Assembly (NCBI GenBank): GCA_030637205.1
Contig: DAOVVL010000029.1
Coordinates: 1 to 11,822 of the forward strand
Origin: Thalassospiraceae bacterium
GTDB taxonomy: Bacteria > Pseudomonadota > Alphaproteobacteria > Rhodospirillales > Magnetovibrionaceae
Direction of reading: 5' to 3'
DNA length: 11,822 bases
Numbering within the stretch: the stretch's first letter is position 1; each line of letters opens with the position of its first letter. The notes beneath the pieces are model-generated. The model made no database searches and was not told the DNA's origin. It saw only the letters and a list, made by a program, of their open reading frames with translations. The position numbers and the translations under genes were made by a program. Shown here one piece after another: positions 7,123-11,822 of the stretch.

Positions 7123-7635
7123 TTATTCGCTCTTGGCAGCTTCAGGCTTGGCTTCAGCTTTAGACTTAGCCTTTGCTTCGGACTTTGCCTTGCCCTTGGC
7201 TTTTGCGGTCTTTTTCTGCTCAGCCTTGATCACTGCGGCGGCTTCTTTTTCGCCAGCGGTGATCTTGGCTTTGTAGCCATCGGTCTGTTCAGCGATACGT
7301 GCGCGCTTGCCGGTGCGGCCACGCAGGTAATAAAGCTTGGCCCGGCGAACATCGCCGCGACGGATCACTTCGATGGTCGCAACGTTGGGCGAATGCAGCG
7401 GGAACACACGTTCCACACCTTCGCCGGATGAAAGCTTGCGTACCGTAAACGACGAATTCAAACCGTCGTTTTTGCGCGCAATGCAGACACCTTCAAAAGC
7501 CTGCAGACGTTCGCGTGAACCTTCGATCACCTTAACGCCGATACGAACCGTATCGCCGGGGTGAAATTCAGGGGTCTCGCGATTAGCCGTCAATTTATCC
7601 AGTTGTTCGTTTTCGAGCTGTTCAATAATGTTCAT
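7123..7635 (-). CDS. rplS: 50S ribosomal protein L19 with lysine/alanine-rich C-terminal tail
   Basis: Residues 1 to about 116 are standard L19: PEFHPGDTVRIGVKVIEG near 22-39, RLQAFEGVCIARKNDG near 43-58, GVERVFPLHSPNVATIEV near 73-90 and the RRGDVRRAKLYYLRGRTGKR core in two overlapping parts near 92-111. L19 sits at the 30S-50S interface. Most bacterial L19 proteins end near 115-120 residues. This one has about 53 more, rich in Lys and Ala with interspersed Glu (net positive), low in complexity and probably disordered. The ATG at 7635 has a GGAAGAAGGAAAG purine stretch upstream. It is the last gene of the operon before a strong terminator. The tail appears genuine, since it is in frame up to a stop followed by the terminator. 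Confidence 0.97.
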   Translation of the reverse strand: MNIIEQLENEQLDKLTANRETPEFHPGDTVRIGVKVIEGSRERLQAFEGVCIARKNDGLNSSFTVRKLSSGEGVERVFPLHSPNVATIEVIRRGDVRRAKLYYLRGRTGKRARIAEQTDGYKAKITAGEKEAAAVIKAEQKKTAKAKGKAKSEAKAKSKAEAKPEAAKSE

Positions 7636-7667
7636 GGCGCTCTTTCCTTCTTCCTTCGTGTCTTTCT

Positions 7668-7681
7668 GCCGGGGTTCCGGC
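7668..7681 (-). other. Small GC hairpin in the trmD-rplS gap
   Basis: GCCGG and CCGGC form a 5-bp stem with a 4-nt loop in the 69-nt gap, about 33 nt before the rplS ATG. No T run follows, so it is not a terminator; an RNA-processing or stability element is possible. Weak evidence. Confidence 0.25.
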
Positions 7682-7704
7682 TGAATTTAAAAACCGTTTA
7701 TGGT

Positions 7705-8493
7705 TCAACTCTCAATTCTTTTTCGATCGGCCTGGCTTTGGGACTTTTCAAAGTCCTGCCACAGGTCGGGGCGGCGTTGGCGGGTAATCTGTTCCGCCTG
7801 TGCGCGCCGCCAGGCGCGAATGTTTTCGTGATGGCCGGAAAGTAAAACTTCCGGTACTTCCTTTCCGTCCCAGTCTCTTGGCCGGGTAAACTGGGGATAT
7901 TCCAGCAGCCCTGCTTCGAAACTTTCTTCTTCCAGCGATGCCTCGCTGCCGATAACACCGGGCAACAAACGCACCGCTGCGTCCAACAACACCATCGCCG
8001 CGATCTCGCCGCCCGACAGCACAAAATCACCTATCGAGATCTCTTCGGGCTGGTGCTTGTCCAGCACCCGCTGATCGATCCCTTCGTAACGCCCGCAAAG
8101 CAGCAGCGCGCCCGGCCCTTCGGCCAATGTTCTCACCCGGCCTTGGGTGAGCGGCTTGCCTTTCGGCGTAAGATAGATCAAAGGCAGCTTAACCCCTTGA
8201 TCTTTCTCAGTGTTTTCGCGGGCCGCGGTGATCGCCGCATCCACCACATCGGGGCGCATGACCATGCCAGCGCCGCCTCCGGTGGGAGTATCATCCACGG
8301 TGCGGTGTTTATCGCGCGCAAAGGCCCGAATGTCCACCGTTTCCAAGCTCCACAGCCCATTTTCAAGTGCCTGGCCAGCCAGCGAAGCGCCCATCGGACC
8401 CGGAAACATTTCCGGGAACAAGGTCAGCACCTTGGCCTTCCACACACCGCTTAATTCATCCTTCAATTCACCCGTCAATTCACTGCGGCCCAC
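7705..8493 (-). CDS. trmD: tRNA (guanine37-N1)-methyltransferase
   Basis: SPOUT-family enzyme that puts the N1 methyl on G37 of tRNAs reading CNN codons, preventing +1 frameshifts. 262 residues. Family segments: VLTLFPEMFPGP near 22-33, DKHRTVDDTPTGGGAGMVM at 61-79, LLLCGRYEGIDQRV at 130-143, SIGDFVLSGGEIAAM at 153-167 (AdoMet-binding trefoil knot), VRLLPGV at 174-180 and EYPQFTRP near 198-205. R175 aligns with catalytic R154 of E. coli TrmD, but the residue aligned with catalytic D169 is Glu (E190). The start is GTG at 8493 with AAGGAGG 7 nt upstream. That adds about 17 residues before the point where most TrmD proteins begin, and the extension is a short ELTG/ELKD/ELSG repeat. It lies 18 bp downstream of rimM. 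Confidence 0.96.
   Translation of the reverse strand: MGRSELTGELKDELSGVWKAKVLTLFPEMFPGPMGASLAGQALENGLWSLETVDIRAFARDKHRTVDDTPTGGGAGMVMRPDVVDAAITAARENTEKDQGVKLPLIYLTPKGKPLTQGRVRTLAEGPGALLLCGRYEGIDQRVLDKHQPEEISIGDFVLSGGEIAAMVLLDAAVRLLPGVIGSEASLEEESFEAGLLEYPQFTRPRDWDGKEVPEVLLSGHHENIRAWRRAQAEQITRQRRPDLWQDFEKSQSQADRKRIES
8453..8482 (-). repeat. Three-copy 12-bp imperfect direct repeat in the trmD 5' coding end
   Basis: AATTCA recurs at 8453, 8465 and 8477, exactly 12 bp apart, with the last two copies sharing CAATTCAC. On the coding strand it yields three four-residue units (ELTG, ELKD, ELSG) at residues 5-16 of TrmD. It looks like a small tandem expansion that lengthened the N terminus. Confidence 0.7.
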
Positions 8494-8511
8494 GTTCAGG
8501 CCTCCTTATGC

Positions 8512-9066
8512 TTAATCCTCTGGCCCAGCCGGTTCCGGTTCCCCCGGTTCCATGAGCCCATCGGGCGGGACCACGACAATGTGCCCTGCCCCTAAATTCA
8601 CTTCCGGCACATTGGCCAGCGTAAACGCCACCATAACGCGGCTTTCATCGACCAGTTCGATCTCCAGCACCGCGCCGGCGCCAAAATCGTCTGCCAACAC
8701 CACCCGGCCCCAATCAGTGCCGTCTTGGAGCACCGCTTTCAGGCCCACCAGATCGGCGAAGTAAAATTCGCCATCGTCCGGTTTAGGCAGTTGATCGCGG
8801 CGCAGATAAAGCCGGGTGCCGTTTAAGGCCTCGGCGGCGTCTCGATCGTCTACCCCCTTGATCCGGGCCACCACTTGTTCCTTGTGGCGGCCAACGACCT
8901 TCAAGGCAAAGCCGGGGTTTCCGGCCTCGTCCAAGAGCGACCCGTAAGCCGCAAGGTCGCCCGGGTCCGCGGTGAAGCTCTTGATACGAACTTCACCTTT
9001 CAAGCCCCGCGCGGCGCCAATGACGCCGACACACAGAAGCTCACTATCCGGTCCCGTTTTGACCAT
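8512..9066 (-). CDS. rimM: Ribosome maturation factor (16S rRNA processing protein)
   Basis: RimM binds S19 and helps mature the head of the 30S subunit. 184 residues. The N-terminal RimM domain begins with CVGVIGAARGLKGEVRIKSF near 12-31, then LYLRRDQLP near 86-94. The C-terminal PRC-barrel part opens with GEFYFADLVGL near 99-109. The ATG at 9066 has GGGAG 8 nt upstream. The C terminus is Pro/Glu-rich (MEPGEPEPAGPED). It lies 34 bp after rpsP, with a hairpin in between, and 18 bp before trmD, the standard trmD-operon order. Confidence 0.95.
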   Translation of the reverse strand: MVKTGPDSELLCVGVIGAARGLKGEVRIKSFTADPGDLAAYGSLLDEAGNPGFALKVVGRHKEQVVARIKGVDDRDAAEALNGTRLYLRRDQLPKPDDGEFYFADLVGLKAVLQDGTDWGRVVLADDFGAGAVLEIELVDESRVMVAFTLANVPEVNLGAGHIVVVPPDGLMEPGEPEPAGPED

Positions 9067-9092
9067 GGATCAACTCCCGGCCCTTAAAAGCA

Positions 9093-9110
9093 CGAGGGCC
9101 TTAGCCCTCG
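9093..9110 (-). terminator. Terminator-like hairpin at the rpsP stop codon, before rimM
   Basis: On the minus strand CGAGGGC-TAAG-GCCCTCG forms a perfect 7-bp stem whose loop contains the rpsP stop codon, followed by TGCTTTTAAG. The T run is short, so it is likely a partial terminator, an mRNA-stability element, or both. A partial block here would make less RimM and TrmD than S16, a ratio known for the E. coli operon. Confidence 0.5.
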
Positions 9111-9661
9111 GCGGTTTCCTTGGCTGCATCTTCCGCAGGCGCTTCGGCAGGTGCTTCTTCAGCAGGTGCTTCGGCAGCAGGTGCTTCGGCAGCAGGTGCT
9201 TCGGCAGCAGGTGCTTCGGCGGCAGGTGCTTCAACAGCAGCTTCTTCAGCAGGCGCTTCGGCGGGTGCTTCTTCAGCAGGTGCAGGTGCCGCAGCAGCTT
9301 CGGCCGCAGCTTCAGCCTTGGCAGCCGCTTTTGCTTCGCGTTCCTTGATGCGTTCCAGCGTGCGTGCCTTGGGCTTGTCCTTCTTGGTCTGGGTCGGGAT
9401 CACGCGGGCTTCCATGATGCCGGCGCCGGCGAGGAAACGATGCACGCGATCTGACGGCAGTGCGCCCTGGCTGATCCAATGCTTGATGCGGTCTTCTTTT
9501 AATGTGACGCGCATTTCGTCGTCTTTGGCCAGCATCGGGTTATAGGTGCCGACACGTTCAATGTAGCGACCATCGCGGGGCATACGGGAATCCGCAACCA
9601 CGATCCGGTAGTACGGGCGCTTTTTCGCGCCGCCTCGGGAAAGCCTGATTTTCAAAGCCAT
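9101..9661 (-). CDS. rpsP: 30S ribosomal protein S16 with long Ala/Glu/Pro C-terminal tail
   Basis: Residues 1 to about 90 are standard S16: ALKIRLSRGGAKKRPYYRIVV at 2-22 (in overlapping parts), DSRMPRDGRYIERVGTYNP at 24-42 and RIKHWISQGALPSDRV near 58-73. S16 is an assembly protein of the 30S body. Typical S16 is 80-90 residues long. Here about 95 more follow: a Lys/Arg/Ala/Glu-rich, probably helical stretch (95-122), then a strongly acidic Ala/Glu/Pro tail built largely of EAPAA units to residue 186. The tail is in frame and ends in TAA inside a hairpin loop. The ATG at 9661 has AAGGA about 12 nt upstream. It follows ffh with a 78-nt gap. Confidence 0.97.
   Translation of the reverse strand: MALKIRLSRGGAKKRPYYRIVVADSRMPRDGRYIERVGTYNPMLAKDDEMRVTLKEDRIKHWISQGALPSDRVHRFLAGAGIMEARVIPTQTKKDKPKARTLERIKEREAKAAAKAEAAAEAAAAPAPAEEAPAEAPAEEAAVEAPAAEAPAAEAPAAEAPAAEAPAEEAPAEAPAEDAAKETAEG
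9159..9233 (-). repeat. 15-bp tandem repeats coding the S16 EAPAA tail
   Basis: Five consecutive 15-bp units. Units at 9174-9188, 9189-9203 and 9204-9218 are identical (GCAGCAGGTGCTTCG on the plus strand); the flanking units at 9159-9173 and 9219-9233 differ by one or two bases. Each encodes a Glu-Ala-Pro-Ala-Ala type pentapeptide. Nucleotide identity beyond what the amino acids need suggests recent slippage or unequal recombination. Confidence 0.9.
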
Positions 9662-9739
9662 GTTTTGTTTGTCCTTCGTGTTTAATGTTGATGTCTAAAT
9701 TTCAAATGTTGTTGTTGTCTTGATGTCTTAAATTCGTTG
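9662..9739 (-). promoter_or_regulatory. ffh-rpsP spacer, CA-rich unstructured rpsP leader
   Basis: This 78-nt gap is AC-rich on the coding strand, with a repeated GACATCAA word, no hairpin and no T run, so ffh transcripts should read through into rpsP. The ribosome binding site is inside ACACGAAGGA (complement of 9672-9681). The same ten bases precede rplS (complement of 7652-7661). Confidence 0.45.
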
Positions 9740-11107
9740 TTACCTGAAAGGCGGCAGATTTGGCATTTGACCGGGGCCTGGCATGCCCCCCATCATTCCT
9801 TTTTTGCCCATCTTGCCCGCCTTCTTCATCATCTTTTTCATCATGTCGAACTGTTTAATCAGCCGGTTGACCTCTTGCACGGTGGCGCCGGAACCGGCCG
9901 CAATGCGCTTGCGCCGAGACCCGTTCAACAGCTTGTGGTTGGTGCGTTCTTTTGCCGTCATGGAAAGGATAATCGCCTGTTGGCGCGCGATGGCGCTGTC
10001 ATCAATGTTGGCGTCCTTGATCTGGTTCTTGATCTTGCCCATGCCCGGGATCATGCCCATCAGCCCTTTGAGATCGCCCATCTTGCGCAACTGGCCCAAT
10101 TGATCGGCCATGTCTGAAAGCGAGAACTGGCCCTTGAGCAATTTCTGGGTTGCGGCTTCGGCGTCTTCCTGGTCGATGACCTGGGATGCACGTTCCACCA
10201 GGCCGACTACATCGCCCTGACCCAAAATGGTTCCGGCAACGCGCTGCGCGTCGAACACGTCCAACTCGTCAAGCTTTTCGCCGACGCCTAAGAATTTGAT
10301 CGGTGCGCCGGTTTCAGCGCGCATGGAAAGGGCCGCGCCGCCGCGCGCGTCGCCATCAATCCGCGTTAACACGATGCCGCTGATGCCGACTTTTTGCTTA
10401 AATTCGCGCGCCACGTTGACCGCGTCCTGTCCGGTCATGGCATCGGTTACCAACAGCGTTTCACCGGGGTTGACCGCTTTGCTAATGTCAGCAACTTCGT
10501 CCATCAATTCCTGATCAATGTGCAGACGCCCGGCGGTATCCAACAACACCACGTCATAGCCTTCTGTGCGCCCAACTTTCATGGCGCGCTTGGCGATAGC
10601 CACGGGGCGTTCGCCAAACACAATCGGCAGCGTCGTGATTTCGGTTTGTTCGCCCAATTGCTGAAGCTGTTGCTGGGCGGCCGGGCGGTAAATATCCAGC
10701 GACGCCATCAGAACTTTTTTCTTATCGAACGTGGTGAGGCGCTTGGCGATCTTTGCCGTGGTGGTGGTTTTACCCGAACCCTGAAGACCTACCATCAACA
10801 CCGCATTGGGTGGATTGCCATGAACGCGCAGCGGTTCAGGCTCGGCGCCCAGCATTTCGACCAGTTCGTCGTGAACGATCTTGATAACCATCTGGCCCGG
10901 CGTTACGGATCGTAAAACGTCTTCGCCCAGCGCGCCTTGTTTGACGCGCGCGATGAAATCCTTGACCACAGGCAGCGCAACGTCGGCCTCGAGCAACGCC
11001 ACGCGCACTTCGCGCATGGCGGCATCGATATCAGTTTCGCTCAAGCGGCCCTTTTTGGTAAGGCCGTCAAGTATTCCGCCCAGTTTGTTGCTCAAGCCTT
11101 CAAACAT
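9740..11107 (-). CDS. ffh: Signal recognition particle protein Ffh (SRP54 GTPase)
   Basis: Ffh binds 4.5S RNA and signal sequences on nascent chains and, with FtsY, targets them to the membrane. 455 residues, normal length. The N-domain is at 1-95. The G-domain has the P loop GLQGSGKTTTTAK at 107-119, LDIYRPAAQQQL at 137-148, DTAGR at 190-194 and TRID at 248-251, in place of the common TKxD. The linker LGVGEKLDELDVFD is at 273-286. The methionine-rich M-domain holds the RNA-binding SRRKRIAAGSG at 397-407 and the Met/Lys/Gly-rich end typical of the family. The ATG at 11107 has GAGGAAG about 7 nt upstream. It is the first gene of the operon, and its promoter and leader are visible upstream. Confidence 0.97.
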   Translation of the reverse strand: MFEGLSNKLGGILDGLTKKGRLSETDIDAAMREVRVALLEADVALPVVKDFIARVKQGALGEDVLRSVTPGQMVIKIVHDELVEMLGAEPEPLRVHGNPPNAVLMVGLQGSGKTTTTAKIAKRLTTFDKKKVLMASLDIYRPAAQQQLQQLGEQTEITTLPIVFGERPVAIAKRAMKVGRTEGYDVVLLDTAGRLHIDQELMDEVADISKAVNPGETLLVTDAMTGQDAVNVAREFKQKVGISGIVLTRIDGDARGGAALSMRAETGAPIKFLGVGEKLDELDVFDAQRVAGTILGQGDVVGLVERASQVIDQEDAEAATQKLLKGQFSLSDMADQLGQLRKMGDLKGLMGMIPGMGKIKNQIKDANIDDSAIARQQAIILSMTAKERTNHKLLNGSRRKRIAAGSGATVQEVNRLIKQFDMMKKMMKKAGKMGKKGMMGGMPGPGQMPNLPPFR

Positions 11108-11134
11108 TAAAAGTCTTCCTCAAAACGTATTGCA

Positions 11135-11179
11135 CGCCAGCGCGCGAAACTCGCGGACTGGCGGTGCCCCTCGGGGCAT
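11135..11179 (-). other. Two adjacent hairpins in the ffh 5' leader
   Basis: CGCCAG (11135-11140) pairs with CTGGCG (11158-11163). Inside it CGCG pairs with CGCG around a 5-nt loop, with a symmetrical two-by-two internal loop. Immediately beside it TGCCC pairs with GGGCA around a 4-nt loop (11165-11178 region). Both lie in the predicted 100-nt ffh leader and end about 25 nt before the ATG. Neither has a T run on the minus strand, so they are not terminators. I cannot match them to a named RNA family. Confidence 0.55.
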
Positions 11180-11213
11180 TAGCCTGCTCCAGAATTTTGG
11201 GTGAAGCGGCGGC

Positions 11214-11242
11214 AATCTAGGCTTGGCAGGGGCTAAAGTCAA
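11214..11242 (-). promoter_or_regulatory. Sigma70-like promoter of the ffh operon
   Basis: On the minus strand TTGACT (five of six) and TAGATT (four of six) are separated by exactly 17 bp. Transcription would start near 11207, giving a leader of about 100 nt before ffh. It is the best promoter match in the 304-bp ffh-regulator gap (11108-11411). The rest of that gap holds the leader hairpins, an AT-rich patch with two AATATT words (11315 and 11331) and the operator-like repeat at 11358-11377. Confidence 0.6.
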
Positions 11243-11357
11243 GGCCGGGTGCCGGGACGCGACCGCCCATTTCGGGGTGTAGCCAAATACTCAACAAAAG
11301 CTGGATATACGGGAAATATTACGCGTGGTGAATATTGCTGTGGTCATTGCGGCCAAA

Positions 11358-11377
11358 TGTATGTTTCTATACATACA
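11358..11377 (+). promoter_or_regulatory. Inverted repeat TGTATGT-N6-ACATACA upstream of the XRE regulator gene, probable operator
   Basis: Perfect 7-bp arms around TTCTAT. TATACA at 11368-11373 inside the repeat is a candidate -10 box for the regulator gene, with TTGCGG at 11347-11352 as a poorly spaced (15 bp) -35. A dimer-sized palindrome on the promoter, 35 bp before the start codon of a helix-turn-helix gene, suggests autoregulation. Confidence 0.5.
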
Positions 11378-11411
11378 ACCCGTTGGACTAAACTGTAAGA
11401 GTTTGATTGAA

Positions 11412-11822
11412 ATGAGCAAAAGAGCGCGCCGCGAGACCCCGGAACCCGTCGATCAGCATGTTGGCAAACGCATGAAAGCCAGACGCGTCGGCCTGCGCAT
11501 CAGCCAGACCGATATCGGCAAGAAACTGGGCGTGACCTTTCAGCAAATCCAGAAATATGAGAACGGCTCAAACCGTATCGGTGCGAGCAACTTGTTCAAG
11601 CTGGCTGGGGCCTTGAAGGTGCAGGTTTCGTACTTTTTTGATGAAATGCCCAAAAGCGGCAGTCGTGGCTTTGCCGAAGGCGATCAGGACCAACTGGCCC
11701 GCGACCCCATGAGCGAACCGGAATCCATCAAGCTGGTGCATAATTTTCACCGCATCACCAACCCCGGTGTGCGCCAACAGGTGTTTCAACTGGTGAAATC
11801 GCTGGCAGATGCCAATGCCGAC
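11412..11822 (+). CDS. XRE-family helix-turn-helix transcriptional regulator, partial
   Basis: 137 codons are visible and the frame is open at the right edge, so the C terminus is missing. Residues about 18-75 form a Cro/CI-type HTH: VGKRMKARRVGLRISQTDIG at 17-36, then FQQIQKYENGSNRIGASNLF near 43-62, where the recognition helix lies, then a LAGALKVQVSYFFDEMP end. From memory this resembles the PraR-like XRE regulators of alphaproteobacteria. Residues 80-137 are a polar linker and a predicted helical segment (EPESIKLVHNFHRI), of a kind that could dimerise. The ATG at 11412 is preceded by AAGAG with about 11-nt spacing, a weak ribosome binding site. It is divergent from ffh. No target gene can be named from the window. 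Confidence 0.88.
   Translation, partial: MSKRARRETPEPVDQHVGKRMKARRVGLRISQTDIGKKLGVTFQQIQKYENGSNRIGASNLFKLAGALKVQVSYFFDEMPKSGSRGFAEGDQDQLARDPMSEPESIKLVHNFHRITNPGVRQQVFQLVKSLADANAD

Noticed and set aside
6490..7431. 313-codon plus-strand frame across leuC, the terminator and rplS
   Set aside because: It runs antisense through two proven genes and a terminator, and its Phe/Leu/Gly-rich end is only the reverse of the L19 Lys/Ala tail.
9159..9233. Repeat array considered as CRISPR or VNTR element outside a gene
   Set aside because: Units are contiguous 15-mers without spacers, in frame inside rpsP.
9120..9545. Plus-strand Ala/Ser/Gly-repeat frame and an all Leu/Gln-rich frame opposite rpsP
   Set aside because: Both are the reverse reading of the EAPAA repeats; the minus frame encodes S16.
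11315..11336. Two AATATT words 16 bp apart upstream of the XRE gene as a binding site
   Set aside because: Short, self-palindromic AT words are common in such a gap; no further symmetry supports them.
1..11822. Search for a mobile element, toxin-antitoxin, defence or secondary-metabolite system
   Set aside because: All frames of meaningful length are accounted for by conserved metabolic, translation, SRP or regulatory genes. No transposase, integrase, tRNA-linked att site or island boundary is seen.

Overview
This window looks like an ordinary chromosomal stretch of an alphaproteobacterium, probably from the Rhodospirillales (Magnetospirillum-like). That placement is inference. It rests on gene order (ffh-rpsP-rimM-trmD-rplS, then leuC-leuD-leuB-asd), a moderately GC-rich composition, long low-complexity tails on S16 and L19, and a mesaconyl-CoA hydratase gene beside a CoA ester lyase gene. 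I see no tRNA, rRNA, CRISPR array, insertion sequence, prophage or defence system. I found no previously undescribed system; the points worth a second look are at motif and regulatory scale.

Left edge (1-1869). A minus-strand pair encodes a malyl-CoA thioesterase-like CoA ester lyase and, downstream, the N-terminal two thirds of mesaconyl-CoA hydratase, which runs off the window. Both fit the ethylmalonyl-CoA or methylaspartate type of acetyl-CoA/C5 acyl-CoA metabolism. A good sigma70-like promoter with a palindrome at its expected start site precedes the lyase. Divergently, a single-domain response regulator (1870-2442, plus strand) lacks one of the two usual Mg-binding acidic residues. A perfect 12-bp stem separates it from asd.

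Amino-acid block (2502-6978, minus strand). leuC, leuD and leuB are tightly spaced and form the isopropylmalate branch of leucine synthesis. A 298-bp gap with a clear intrinsic terminator follows, then asd (aspartate semialdehyde dehydrogenase, for Lys/Thr/Met/Ile). The terminator lies only about 50 nt before asd, so it either ends leuCDB or acts as an asd attenuator.

Translation and secretion block (7123-11107, minus strand). ffh, rpsP, rimM, trmD and rplS form the classical trmD operon with ffh at its head. It is read from a good promoter at 11214-11242 through a leader of about 100 nt with two hairpins. An intrinsic terminator at 7048-7094 ends it before leuC. S16 and L19 carry long tails of opposite charge bias, and TrmD has Glu where the catalytic Asp normally sits.

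Right edge (11412-11822, plus strand). An XRE-family regulator, cut by the window end, is divergent from ffh. A 7-bp-arm inverted repeat overlaps its likely promoter, which suggests autoregulation.
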